Below are positions 1-7,468 of a DNA stretch of 64,000 nt, piece by piece. This DNA is from Candidatus Cacconaster caballi. GTDB lineage: Bacteria; Bacteroidota; Bacteroidia; Bacteroidales; UBA932. The notes below the pieces were generated by a model, which saw nothing but the letters and a program-made list of their open reading frames with translations, made no database searches and had not been told where the DNA came from. Both the position numbers and the translations under genes were made by a program. How positions within the stretch are numbered: position 1 is the stretch's first letter; every line of letters begins with the position of its first letter. Location: contig JAGHST010000010.1 in NCBI GenBank assembly GCA_018065695.1, positions 1 through 64,000 of the forward strand, given 5' to 3'.

Positions 1-48
1 GCCCGGACCTTGCGTTGGTCGCGCCTCAAATTCTAACGGCCGGGAGAC

Positions 49-129
49 GGGAGAAGTTCCGCTTCCGGACGCATTTCCCCGGAAGGGGCTTGCCTGCGGC
101 CGGAGTGGAATCTTCTCCGCCTTGCTGCC
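49..129. repeat. 81-bp palindrome-prone repeat, copy 1
   Basis: This unit starts GGGAGAAGTTCCGCTTCCGG and ends at CTTGCTGCC, and is repeated exactly at a spacing of 104 bp. Its left arm (GGGAGAAG-TTCCGCTTCCGG) is a near inverted repeat of its right arm (CCGGAGTGGAATCTTCTCC), with a small CCCC-GGAA-GGGG hairpin in the middle, so the transcript could fold into a long stem-loop. There is no T-run after it, so it is not an obvious terminator. It resembles short interspersed palindromic elements (REP or MITE type); I do not recognise the family. Confidence 0.75.
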
Positions 130-152
130 AGCGACGAGACTTCATTCAAGGC

Positions 153-233
153 GGGAGAAGTTCCGCTTCCGGACGCATTTCCCCGGAAGGGGCTTGCCTG
201 CGGCCGGAGTGGAATCTTCTCCGCCTTGCTGCC
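153..233. repeat. 81-bp palindrome-prone repeat, copy 2
   Basis: Reading base by base, this copy matches the first with no mismatch. The 23-bp spacer between copies (130-152) is not part of the unit. In this copy the left arm is preceded by GGC, which extends the pairing with the GCC after the right arm (GGCGGGAGAAG against CTTCTCCGCC). Exact identity of the copies suggests recent duplication or active homogenisation. Confidence 0.75.
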
Positions 234-289
234 TGCGGCGAGAATTCCTCCGACGCCGGACTTGACGACCTCACATTTGTGAAAAAGAG

Positions 290-319
290 TTTGATTATGA
301 GAAAATTTTAGTACCTTTG
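290..319 (+). promoter_or_regulatory. rplY promoter (Bacteroidetes -33/-7)
   Basis: A TTTG at 290-293 and a perfect TAnnTTTG box (TACCTTTG, 312-319) are separated by 18 nt, which fits the Bacteroidetes primary sigma factor consensus. Transcription should start near 325, leaving a leader of about 80 nt before rplY. Confidence 0.75.
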
Positions 320-330
320 CCCCCTGCTGA

Positions 331-377
331 AAAAGGGAAAACCTTTTCGGTGCAATGGGTCCCGGTTGGAAATCGGG
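331..377 (+). promoter_or_regulatory. Structured 5' leader of rplY
   Basis: The leader can form two hairpins. The first is AAAAGG-GAAAA-CCTTTT (331-347). The second is CCCGGTT-GGA-AATCGGG (361-367 with 371-377, one G-U pair). An AT-rich spacer then leads to the start codon at 406. Ribosomal protein leaders are often autoregulatory, so binding by L25 is possible, but this is inference from position and folding only. Confidence 0.4.
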
Positions 378-405
378 ATGAGTAACACAATTTAAAACTT
401 TAAAA

Positions 406-999
406 ATGAAAGAATTGGAACTTAACGGTCAGCTTCGCGCTACCGGCAGAAAGGCAGACGTCAACAGTCTCCGCAGAGAAGAGAAAGTACCTTGTGTCAT
501 CTACGGCGCAGGTGTTCAGAACACAAATTTCTCAATCAACGAGAAAGACCTCAAGGCTCTGACCCACACTCCTTACTCACACATCGTCAAACTCGACGTT
601 GAAGGCAGCAAATTCACAGCAGTGCTCAAGGAAGTTCAGTATCACCCTGTAACCGACCGTCCTCTCCACGTGGACTTCCTCGCCATCGACGAGAGCAAAC
701 CGGTTACCATCTCAGTTCCTCTCAAGATTACAGGTAACTCCGAAGGTGTACGCGCCGGCGGTAAACTGAACGCTCCTATCCGCAAGCTCAAAGTGTCAGG
801 TCTGGTCAAGAATCTCCCTGACGAACTTCCTGTCGATATCACAACTCTCGGCCTCGGCAAGCAGATCAATGCTGGCGACCTCAAGTTCGACGGAATACAG
901 ATTGTCTCCCCTAAGTCAACTCTCGTCTGCGCAGTCCGCGCTACACGCAACTCGGCTGCCGGAGAAGCTCAGGAAACCGAAACTCCTGCAGCTGAATAA
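406..999 (+). CDS. rplY: 50S ribosomal protein L25 / general stress protein Ctc
   Basis: A 197-residue protein of the long L25 (TL5/Ctc) type. The N-terminal L25 domain (about 1-90, with RREEKVPCVIYG near residue 24) binds 5S rRNA, and the C-terminal TL5 beta domain (about 98-180) packs against it. The tail after about 180 is a loose acidic extension. It is a component of the 50S central protuberance. It is the first gene of a pair with pth (8 nt gap), a common pairing. Identification is firm. Confidence 0.96.
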   Translation: MKELELNGQLRATGRKADVNSLRREEKVPCVIYGAGVQNTNFSINEKDLKALTHTPYSHIVKLDVEGSKFTAVLKEVQYHPVTDRPLHVDFLAIDESKPVTISVPLKITGNSEGVRAGGKLNAPIRKLKVSGLVKNLPDELPVDITTLGLGKQINAGDLKFDGIQIVSPKSTLVCAVRATRNSAAGEAQETETPAAE

Positions 1000-1007
1000 G
1001 GACAAAG

Positions 1008-1613
1008 ATGAACTATCTTGTTGCCGGACTTGGAAACATCGGTGAAGAATACGCCGCAACCCGACACAATATAGGATTTATAGTGTTGGATGCCTGGGCT
1101 CAGGCATCCAACGCTGTATTTAAGACCGGCCGCTACGGCTCGACGGCTGAGGTCTCTTTCAAGGGGCGCAAAATCACCCTCCTGAAGCCTTCGACATATA
1201 TGAATCTGAGCGGCAAAGCCGTCAACTACTGGCTTCAGACCTTGAAAATCCCACGCGAAAATCTGATGGTGGTAGTGGACGACCTCGCACTCCCGTTCGG
1301 CACCGTCAGAATGAGGAAGAGAGGCTCGGCCGGAGGCCATAACGGCCTGAAGAGCATCGATTTTTCTCTCTCAACTGAAGATTATGCCCGACTGAGAGTG
1401 GGCATAGGCAACGGCGGCTTTCCTGAAGGCCACCAGGTGGACTTCGTGTTGGGAGAGTGGCTGCTGGAAGAAAAAAGAGCTCTTCCCGAAATCGCGGAAA
1501 GAGTCATATCAGCCATAAAGTGCTTCACCACCGAAGGCATCGACCGCGCAATGACGCAGTACAATCACGCCTCGTCCCCATCCTCGGGAGAACCGTCGAA
1601 GAAAGAGTCATAG
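1008..1613 (+). CDS. pth: Peptidyl-tRNA hydrolase
   Basis: Cytoplasmic enzyme that cleaves the ester bond of peptidyl-tRNAs dropped from ribosomes, recycling tRNA. The start AGLGNIGEEYAATRHNIGF shows the family's Asn10 and His20. KPSTYMNLSGKAV holds the tRNA-contacting Asn, and VVDDLALPFG holds the catalytic Asp. GSAGGHNGLKSI is the second family signature. The length (201 residues) is usual, with a Ser-rich tail. Its last 49 nt overlap the 3' end of the convergent hslR, so the two mRNAs are complementary there. Confidence 0.97.
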   Translation: MNYLVAGLGNIGEEYAATRHNIGFIVLDAWAQASNAVFKTGRYGSTAEVSFKGRKITLLKPSTYMNLSGKAVNYWLQTLKIPRENLMVVVDDLALPFGTVRMRKRGSAGGHNGLKSIDFSLSTEDYARLRVGIGNGGFPEGHQVDFVLGEWLLEEKRALPEIAERVISAIKCFTTEGIDRAMTQYNHASSPSSGEPSKKES

Positions 1614-1975
1614 AGCGAATCCATCTCGCGGCGCTCCTTTTTCGTAGGGCGGCCCGAACCCCTGTCACGATATATGAAAAACGACTCCACAGGAGCGTGG
1701 AGTTTGGCCATTTCGCTTTCGGGAGTCAGATTTTCCGCATAGTTCGAAACATCCTTGGCCCCCACCCTCTTCTCCAGAGGCGCAAGCATCCTGTAGCGGT
1801 AGAGAACCGGACCTTTCCGCACCTCGATAACGTCACCGGCCTTCACCTCGCGCGAAGGCTTCACCCCCTGCCCGTTCACAGTTATGCGATTGCCCTTGCA
1901 GGCATCGGTAGCATCGGTGCGTGTCTTGAATACTCTTATTGCCCAAAGGTACTTGTCAATTCTGGTCGCGTCCAT
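1565..1975 (-). CDS. hslR: RNA-binding S4 domain protein, Hsp15-like
   Basis: Small basic protein with an S4 RNA-binding fold at its start (MDATRIDKYLWAIRVFKTR, then ITVNGQGVKPSREVKAGDVI), as in heat-shock protein Hsp15, which in E. coli rescues stalled 50S subunits carrying nascent chain-tRNA. I chose the ATG at 1975 because homologues begin within a few residues of RIDKYLW; a longer start at 2002 would add nine residues and overlap manA further. The gene overlaps the end of manA by 20 nt, so it is probably translationally coupled as the last gene of the CPBP-manA-hslR operon. Confidence 0.88.
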   Translation of the reverse strand: MDATRIDKYLWAIRVFKTRTDATDACKGNRITVNGQGVKPSREVKAGDVIEVRKGPVLYRYRMLAPLEKRVGAKDVSNYAENLTPESEMAKLHAPVESFFIYRDRGSGRPTKKERREMDSLYDSFFDGSPEDGDEA

Positions 1976-2975
1976 CTTTCTCTTCGTAAAAATCGTACTC
2001 ATTCTCTTCCATCCGAGGCATTCTCACTTCGAGAAGATGAGTGTCCTTGCGCTCCGGGACAAGAACCACCTCGTCCAGAGAGGACGGCACCAGAACAGCC
2101 TGTCCTTCAGCCAGCGGACAGACTTGCGGCCCTTCGTCGCTGACGTAGCGCACTGCTGCCCCGCCGCCCGTGCAGATATACACCGCAAAACTCCCGTATC
2201 GCTCTATGGAGATGCGCGACGGCTCAAGCAGATTGAAACCGTTGATGACGAAATGGTTGCGGTCAGTGAAATTCACCTCCCCCGCACTGCTGCGGAAAAA
2301 GTACCGCTTCTCGTCATATTTCTTATAGGATATGCAGTCCAGAGCCTCTTCAAGATGCATTTCACGGCGGGTGAGGGGATCGTTCTCCCTGCCCCAGTCG
2401 TACAGACGGAAGGTAATGTCGCTCGGCTGCTGAATCTCCAAAGTACGGATGCCACCGGCTGCGGAATGGACTATTCCGGCCTCCACGAAGAAGCAGTCTC
2501 CCACAGCGGGATGATAGACATTCATAAGATCCTGTACACGCCCCTCCCTGCAGGCATTGTAGAACTCCTCCGCGGTGGTATCCCGCTTGAAGCCCATATA
2601 TACAGCGGAACCCGGAGCTGCCGCCGTGATGTACCAGAATTCATTCTTGCCGTATGAGTAGAACCTTTCACAGGCCACCTCGTCGTCGGGATGCACCTGC
2701 ACGGAAAGCCGGTCCGCTATATCCATTGTCTTTATCAGGACAGGGAACTGCAGATTGAAGAAATCGAACACGCGGTCTCCGACAAGGTCCCCCATATATG
2801 TTTCCAGTATATCGGAGAGGTCGTTTTCCGCAAGGAAGCCGTCGCTGACAACGGATGATGTATCTTCCATATCAGCTACAAGCCAGGCCTCGCCGATACG
2901 GTCTCCGAATGAATTGCCGCCCCAGATGCGCTCTTTGAAAACAGGCTTGAACTTAAGAGGATACAGTTTTTTCAT
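1956..2975 (-). CDS. manA: Mannose-6-phosphate isomerase, class I
   Basis: Zinc enzyme that interconverts fructose-6-P and mannose-6-P, feeding GDP-sugar synthesis or mannose use. MKKLYPLKFKPVFKERIWGG is the typical N-terminus of the short Bacteroidetes/Firmicutes form, so the ATG at 2975 is preferred over the in-frame one at 3008. Zinc ligands are visible in SVQVHPDDE (Gln and His), in KNEFWYI (Glu) and in GIVHSAAGG (His). It is 339 residues long and overlaps the CPBP protease upstream by 23 nt and hslR downstream by 20 nt. Confidence 0.93.
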   Translation of the reverse strand: MKKLYPLKFKPVFKERIWGGNSFGDRIGEAWLVADMEDTSSVVSDGFLAENDLSDILETYMGDLVGDRVFDFFNLQFPVLIKTMDIADRLSVQVHPDDEVACERFYSYGKNEFWYITAAAPGSAVYMGFKRDTTAEEFYNACREGRVQDLMNVYHPAVGDCFFVEAGIVHSAAGGIRTLEIQQPSDITFRLYDWGRENDPLTRREMHLEEALDCISYKKYDEKRYFFRSSAGEVNFTDRNHFVINGFNLLEPSRISIERYGSFAVYICTGGGAAVRYVSDEGPQVCPLAEGQAVLVPSSLDEVVLVPERKDTHLLEVRMPRMEENEYDFYEEKDGRDQN

Positions 2976-3750
2976 ATTTATGAAAAACGTATAAAATTGA
3001 ACATACAAACAGCACTGCTACGAGAAGCACAACCGGAAACAGATGCCAGTATGTCCCGCCCATAATGTCGGCAAGTCCACTGTCCAACTCGAGTTCCGGC
3101 ATAGATAGCGCGGTAATCGATGATATCAGATTGTTGAGCGAATGCAGACCGATTGAAATCCATATACACCCCGTCCTCAGATATATCCATCCGAAGAAAT
3201 AACCAAGGATAAAGGCCGGTATTGCCTGCCACGGATTGGCGTGCATTATTGCAAACAAGGCCGCAGACCAGAGAATGGCTCCCTGCCGCGACATACGGCC
3301 GGCGAGGCCTCTGGCCATCACACCTCTGCAGAGGAACTCCTCGGCAAGCGGAGCAAGGACGCAGGTGCTTATAATCAGGTCGGCCGGGGTGCACCCGTAG
3401 AAAACCCTCCGCAGCACCATCTTGAAAACCTCAGGCATCGGGATGAGCGAAGGTAGCGGGTCTATCAGGTAGATTATGCACAACGTCAGAGGCACGGCCA
3501 GAGCAGCCACAATCAAGCAGGCCTTCACACCCTGCCCGGCACTGTTGAGAGGCCGGATATCGGCCTGCGGGGACTTTTGTGCCAGCAGAAAAACCAACCC
3601 GATTGGAAAAATCATCGACACTGCATATACTATGCTCTGCGGCAGCGTGTCGGAGAACACTCCCATTGCAAGCTGCGCGGCAAACAGCACTGCCAGAACA
3701 AAAAAGCAGTGCCCGAGGGTCGGTGAGTATTTTTGAACCATTTGAAACAT
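2953..3750 (-). CDS. CPBP family intramembrane metalloprotease (CAAX-type)
   Basis: Polytopic membrane protein (about eight hydrophobic segments) of the Rce1-like CPBP family. The three family motifs are present: AEEFLCRG (paired Glu and Arg), FAIMHANPWQAIPAFILGY (His) and IGLHSLNNLIS (His/Asn). Substrates are unknown; bacterial members are linked to peptide processing and immunity. The promoter box on this strand (3755-3762) lies so close that the Met at 3741 (MVQKYSPTLG) may be the true start. It is the first gene of an operon with manA and hslR. Confidence 0.88.
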   Translation of the reverse strand: MFQMVQKYSPTLGHCFFVLAVLFAAQLAMGVFSDTLPQSIVYAVSMIFPIGLVFLLAQKSPQADIRPLNSAGQGVKACLIVAALAVPLTLCIIYLIDPLPSLIPMPEVFKMVLRRVFYGCTPADLIISTCVLAPLAEEFLCRGVMARGLAGRMSRQGAILWSAALFAIMHANPWQAIPAFILGYFFGWIYLRTGCIWISIGLHSLNNLISSITALSMPELELDSGLADIMGGTYWHLFPVVLLVAVLFVCSILYVFHKYEKTVSS

Positions 3751-3780
3751 TGTTCAAAATTAATACTTTTATTACTTTTG
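3750..3780 (+). promoter_or_regulatory. Promoter of the DivIC/FtsB-like gene
   Basis: TTG at 3750-3752 and TACTTTTG at 3773-3780 are 20 nt apart and match the Bacteroidetes consensus. The start codon lies 14 nt after the box. It is divergent from, and interleaved with, the CPBP promoter. Confidence 0.6.
3755..3762 (-). promoter_or_regulatory. -7 box for CPBP protease-manA-hslR
   Basis: On the reverse strand this reads TAATTTTG, a match to TAnnTTTG. It ends only 5 nt before the upstream ATG (3750), so the mRNA has almost no leader or begins at the ATG at 3741. The -33 element is weak. Confidence 0.5.
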
Positions 3781-3794
3781 TGAAAATAATTCAG

Positions 3795-4163
3795 ATGGAA
3801 GAAGATAAAAAGAAACTGACGGTCAGGGAAAGGATTGCCGCCCTGAAAGAGCGCAGGATATGGCGCATCCTGCTCAACAAATACTTTATTGTGGCCGTTA
3901 TCTTCTTTGTAATAATAGGTTTCATAGACGCCAACAGCATAGGCCAGTTCTTCCGCAACAGGGTTATCCTGCGTTCACAGAAAGAGCAGATACGCTACTA
4001 CGAACGCGAGATAAAGGCCGCCGAGACCAAACTCGAACAGTTGAATTCAAGGAAAGACTCTCTGGAGAAGTTCGCCCGGGAAGAGTACTATTATCTGGAA
4101 GACGGCGAGACGGTCTATCTGGTGGAAGGCGGCGAAGAGGTACCCTCATCGTCGGAAGAGTAG
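3795..4163 (+). CDS. Septum formation initiator (DivIC/FtsB) family protein
   Basis: A 122-residue bitopic membrane protein. It has a basic cytoplasmic N-terminus (residues 1-30), one membrane segment (FIVAVIFFVIIGFIDA, about 34-50), then a periplasmic coiled coil (about 60-100, with RSQKEQIRYYEREI) and the family's C-terminal KFAREEYYYLEDGETVYLV signature. Members bridge FtsL and FtsQ in the divisome. The frame is open further upstream, but that part lies antisense to the CPBP gene, and the ATG at 3795 sits correctly behind the promoter. Its last 49 nt overlap the convergent symporter gene. Confidence 0.9.
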   Translation: MEEDKKKLTVRERIAALKERRIWRILLNKYFIVAVIFFVIIGFIDANSIGQFFRNRVILRSQKEQIRYYEREIKAAETKLEQLNSRKDSLEKFAREEYYYLEDGETVYLVEGGEEVPSSSEE

Positions 4164-5518
4164 GCGTCCAGATTACCGTTCCACAGGTAGTGGCGGGTCT
4201 CGCGCACTATCACCCCGCTCAGGAGCAGAATCGCAATGAGATTCGGTATGGCCATCAGAGCGTTCATAATGTCCGCAACGTTCCATACCGTGGAGAGGCT
4301 TATTACGGAACCGGAGAAGACGGCGGCAGCCCATAAGACACGATAGACCTTGACCATTCTCTGCCTCAGAGGTTTACGCCTTCTGCACAGATATTCGACG
4401 CATTTCTCTCCATAGTAGGACCATCCGAGTATGGTCGAGAAAGCGAAGGTTACGATGCCGACACTCATAATCAGAGGACCCGCTACGGGAAGTTTGTCAA
4501 AAGCAGCCTTAGTCAGGGCGGCACCCTGAGTATAGTCTATATCGGGATGCATTACGATGCTGCTGACAAGCACCAGACCGGTAATGGCACAGACTACAAC
4601 GGTATCCCAGAAGGTACCGGTGCTGGATACAAGCGCCTGACGTACAGGATTCCGGGTTTGTGCGGCAGCTGCAACAATCGGGGCTGAGCCCAAGCCGGAT
4701 TCATTGGAGAAGAGTCCTCGGGCTATGCCGAAACGGGCCGCCATCATCACGCTCGTGCCGATAAATCCGCCGCCGGCAGCCTGTGCACTGAAAGCGCTCC
4801 TGCAAATCAAGGATATACTCTCACCGAGCACGCTCCAGTTCATCCCCAGGATTATCAGACAGCCTATGACATAAAACAAGGCCATAAAAGGCACAAGCAT
4901 TCCGCAGACTTTCGCTATGCCTTTGACGCCGAACACGATGACAAGGAAAACCATAACTGTCAGGATGGCGCCGGTCAGGTACATATCGATTCCATAACTC
5001 TCATTGAGCAGCATCGAGATTGAGTTCGCCTGAACGGTATTTCCTATGCCGAAGGCGGCGATTGCGGTGAAGGCGGCAAAGAGAATGCCCAGCCATTTGA
5101 AGCCGAGGCCGCGTTCGAGAGCGAACATCGGGCCGCCGAGATGGTGTCCGTCCGTAGTCTTGACACGATATTTCACAGCCAGAAGCCCTTCGGAATATTT
5201 TGTGGCGATACCGAACATTCCGGAGATCCAGCACCAAAGCACAGCACCCGGACCGCCCAGAGCCACGGCTGTGGCCACACCCACGATGTTGCCGGTTCCG
5301 ATTGTAGCCGCAAGGGCCGTTGCCAGAGCACCGAACTGGCTGACGTCTCCCTTGGCTTCACTGTCTCTCGTAACGGAAAGTCTGATTGCCTTGAAAATAT
5401 ATCTCTGCGGGAAGCGGAGCCTTATGGTCATATAGATGTGGGTGCCAAGCAGCAGAATAATCATAGGCCACCCCCAGACCACAGAGGATATGTGCGCCGT
5501 TATTTCAGAAAAACTCAT
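4115..5518 (-). CDS. Sodium:alanine (AGCS family) symporter
   Basis: Inner-membrane amino-acid carrier of the AGCS family (alanine/glycine:cation symporter), 467 residues with about ten or eleven hydrophobic segments. Family signatures seen are AATIGTGNIVGVATAVALGGPGAVLWCW near residue 70-95, split here only by reading, and GLFSNESGLGSAPIVAAAA in the middle. It imports alanine, glycine or serine with Na+. It is a single-gene unit. Its 3' end overlaps the DivIC-like gene by 49 nt with no terminator visible between them. Confidence 0.92.
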   Translation of the reverse strand: MSFSEITAHISSVVWGWPMIILLLGTHIYMTIRLRFPQRYIFKAIRLSVTRDSEAKGDVSQFGALATALAATIGTGNIVGVATAVALGGPGAVLWCWISGMFGIATKYSEGLLAVKYRVKTTDGHHLGGPMFALERGLGFKWLGILFAAFTAIAAFGIGNTVQANSISMLLNESYGIDMYLTGAILTVMVFLVIVFGVKGIAKVCGMLVPFMALFYVIGCLIILGMNWSVLGESISLICRSAFSAQAAGGGFIGTSVMMAARFGIARGLFSNESGLGSAPIVAAAAQTRNPVRQALVSSTGTFWDTVVVCAITGLVLVSSIVMHPDIDYTQGAALTKAAFDKLPVAGPLIMSVGIVTFAFSTILGWSYYGEKCVEYLCRRRKPLRQRMVKVYRVLWAAAVFSGSVISLSTVWNVADIMNALMAIPNLIAILLLSGVIVRETRHYLWNGNLDAYSSDDEGTSSPPSTR

Positions 5519-5546
5519 AAACAGAACTTTTTGGTGCTAAAATGCA

Positions 5547-5562
5547 TATCTTTGCAAATATA
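5547..5562. promoter_or_regulatory. Back-to-back -7 boxes of symporter and S41 peptidase genes
   Basis: TATCTTTG (5547-5554, forward) directly abuts CAAATATA (5555-5562, which is TATATTTG in reverse), making the near-palindrome TATCTTTGCAAATATA. Each box fits TAnnTTTG. The two polymerases could not occupy the site together, so the divergent genes may compete. The -33 regions are weak on both sides. Confidence 0.6.
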
Positions 5563-5584
5563 ATAATAAAATGGAAATATTCGG

Positions 5585-7111
5585 ATGAAAAGAAACAGTC
5601 TTTCATACACTTCGGTTCTCCTCTGCGGTGTGGCGGCCATTGCGCTCTGCTGCAGCTGCGGCAAGAATCTGCCGGGTGAAAAATCCGCTGAAGAAAGGGA
5701 ACAGGAAAGAATCCTGCAACTCAAAAAGGCCGACAAGGAATACGACATCAAAGTCTCGGTCCGCAAGGACTATATAGGCAACTATTACTATTGGAACGAA
5801 GAGGTGAAGGAAAAAAACGCCGCTCTGGAACCGTACAACTACCAATCTATGAGCGACTGGTTCAAAGCCCTTCTCTTCACTCCGAAAGACAGATGGAGCT
5901 GGTACCTCTCCGCAGCCGACTATCTTTCATCGGAAAAAGGAACCGTTTCCAGCGGCGACTGGGGCGTCAGTTTCGTCCAGCCCACGGATGATTTCAAAGA
6001 TTACGGCATCTATGTCAGGCACATCTATCCGTCCTCACCGTTTGCCAAATACGGCGTTACGCGCGGCGCGAAACTTCTCTCCTTTGCAGGATTCTACATA
6101 GGCGAGCAGATAGACAGCGAAGATGAACTCACGGCCCTCAACAACCATCTCTACCAGAGTCCCAGCACATTCACTTTCAGGCTGACAGACGGCAGGGACA
6201 CCACCTTTACCGAAAAATTCGCCTCTGTCACAACCAATTACATCATCAGCAAGAAGATATTCACTTCAGCCGATTTTCCGGGGCTGAAGAGCCCCGTGGG
6301 CTACTTCAACTACCTCTCATTCAAAGCCAATTTCAAGGAAGACGTGGACCGGGCCTTCGCCGAATTCAAGGCGGCGGGCGTCAGGAAGATGATAGTGGAT
6401 CTGCGCTACAACGGAGGAGGTGACGTCGCACTGGCCCAGGTGCTCTCCAGTTATCTCGCACCTGCGGGCACTGCCGGCAAGGAGCTCTACACAACGACAC
6501 ACAACGCACTTCTCACATCGGAAGGATGGAATGAAACCACATATATCGGAACCAGTAGCGACAAGCCTACAGGGGGAACGGATATGGGCATAGGCATCGA
6601 TGAAGTCTATTTCATCATCGGAGGCAGCAGCGCTTCGGCCAGCGAACTTACCATCAACGGGCTCAAGCCTTATTGGAAGGAAAAGCTCCATCTGGTGGGA
6701 AGGCAGTCCTACGGCAAACCGAACGGAATGTACGTTCTCTATTATCCGCCGCACTCACAGCACAAAGAGTATGACAAGGGCGATTTCTCCGCGCTCAAAT
6801 ACGTATTCCTCCCTATATGCTTCTATGAAAAGAACTCTCTCGGAGAAGAGATTCCGAGCACTGCGGATCCGGGTAGCGGATTCATTCCCGAAGAGAGTAT
6901 TCCGGATGACATCTATCACGATTTCGGAGTGGAGGAGGCGAACATACGTGCCTGCCTCACCCACATCGTCACCGGGGCATATCCCGAAACCGCAGTCAAA
7001 TCGGTTTCGGGCGTAAAATCGTCCAACGGGCTGGTATGCAAATCCCTGCTTCCGAAGTCCCGTACAGACCGCAATTACGGATTGTTATTGAAAATATCAG
7101 ATAAATTTTAA
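5585..7111 (+). CDS. S41 family peptidase lipoprotein (tail-specific protease-like)
   Basis: Predicted lipoprotein: the signal sequence ends in ALCCSCGK, with a lipobox Cys around residue 24-26. A PDZ-like region lies near residues 150-215 (GIYVRHIYPSSPFAKYGVTRGAKLL). The C-terminal processing peptidase fold follows, with MIVDLRYNGGGDVALAQVL and the nucleophile segment GGSSASASELTINGLK (about residues 346-361); GRQSYGKPNGM probably supplies the base. Such Bacteroidetes S41 lipoproteins are usually periplasmic or surface proteases of unknown substrate. It appears to be a single-gene unit. Confidence 0.9.
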   Translation: MKRNSLSYTSVLLCGVAAIALCCSCGKNLPGEKSAEEREQERILQLKKADKEYDIKVSVRKDYIGNYYYWNEEVKEKNAALEPYNYQSMSDWFKALLFTPKDRWSWYLSAADYLSSEKGTVSSGDWGVSFVQPTDDFKDYGIYVRHIYPSSPFAKYGVTRGAKLLSFAGFYIGEQIDSEDELTALNNHLYQSPSTFTFRLTDGRDTTFTEKFASVTTNYIISKKIFTSADFPGLKSPVGYFNYLSFKANFKEDVDRAFAEFKAAGVRKMIVDLRYNGGGDVALAQVLSSYLAPAGTAGKELYTTTHNALLTSEGWNETTYIGTSSDKPTGGTDMGIGIDEVYFIIGGSSASASELTINGLKPYWKEKLHLVGRQSYGKPNGMYVLYYPPHSQHKEYDKGDFSALKYVFLPICFYEKNSLGEEIPSTADPGSGFIPEESIPDDIYHDFGVEEANIRACLTHIVTGAYPETAVKSVSGVKSSNGLVCKSLLPKSRTDRNYGLLLKISDKF

Positions 7112-7118
7112 ATAATTA

Positions 7119-7150
7119 TTTGGATAATCAATTAACTTTCATTATTTTCG
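7119..7150 (+). promoter_or_regulatory. Promoter of the histone-like gene
   Basis: TTTG at 7119-7122 and TATTTTCG at 7143-7150 (one mismatch to TAnnTTTG) are separated by 20 nt. The leader of about 50 nt is AT-rich and ends in AACAACAAAAACACT, the A-rich type of start context common in this phylum. Confidence 0.6.
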
Positions 7151-7205
7151 TGCAGTTTAATCCAGAATTACCGTATTTATCTACCAAATTAACAACAAAA
7201 ACACT

Positions 7206-7382
7206 ATGAAGAAACTTGTAGATCAGATCAACGCTGAAATCGCTAATTTCCAGAAGAACGCTGAGGCTCAGATCGTTAAAGGCAACAAAGCTGCCGGCAC
7301 ACGCGCTCGCAAAGCTGCCCTCAACATTAGCAAACTGATGAAGGAATTCAGAAAAGTATCAGTAGAAGAGGCAAAGAAGTAA
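7206..7382 (+). CDS. Histone H1-like protein, Hc1 family
   Basis: A 58-residue, Lys/Ala-rich protein that starts MKKLVDQINAEIANFQ and ends FRKVSVEEAKK. The segment GNKAAGTRARKAAL and the C-terminus match the small Hc1-like (PF07432-type) proteins found in Bacteroidetes. It is probably a nucleoid-associated DNA-binding protein, named from its similarity to chlamydial Hc1, although it lacks the long basic tail of Hc1. It has its own promoter and a good terminator, so it is a short monocistronic message that is probably well expressed. Confidence 0.88.
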   Translation: MKKLVDQINAEIANFQKNAEAQIVKGNKAAGTRARKAALNISKLMKEFRKVSVEEAKK

Positions 7383-7403
7383 TTCATTGCTGAACCATAA
7401 ATG

Positions 7404-7434
7404 AAGGATGTCCTCTGCGGCATCCTTTATTTTT
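7404..7434 (+). terminator. Rho-independent terminator after the histone-like gene
   Basis: Stem AAGGATG (7404-7410) and CATCCTT (7421-7427), loop TCCTCTGCGG, followed by TATTTTT (7428-7434). Confidence 0.8.
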
Positions 7435-7435
7435 G

Positions 7436-7443
7436 TATATTTG
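7436..7443 (+). promoter_or_regulatory. -7 box of the GT2/ArnT operon
   Basis: TATATTTG fits TAnnTTTG exactly and lies directly after the terminator T-run. No convincing -33 element is visible. It places the 5' end about 20 nt before the ATG at 7469, which supports that start over the in-frame ATG at 7433, which lies upstream of the box. Confidence 0.6.
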
Positions 7444-7468
7444 CACCGTATCCATTCGATTTGCGACT

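Larger units (their letters stand above)
1..289. other. Non-coding region upstream of rplY
   Basis: I see no credible gene here. The open frame that spans 15-311 is mostly made of the two repeat copies and has no recognisable protein features. The stretch holds two identical 81-bp repeat copies and, around 238-265, a G+C-rich tail (GCGAGAATTCCTCCGACGCC) that loosely resembles the start of the repeat and may be a decayed third half-copy. The left part runs off the window edge, so more copies may lie outside. Confidence 0.6.

Noticed and set aside
49-233. Possible CRISPR array
   Set aside because: Only two units, 81 bp each with one 23-bp spacer and no cas genes; the unit folds like an interspersed palindrome.
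15-311. Open frame of 98 codons
   Set aside because: It consists largely of the two repeat copies, runs into the rplY promoter and has no protein-like features.
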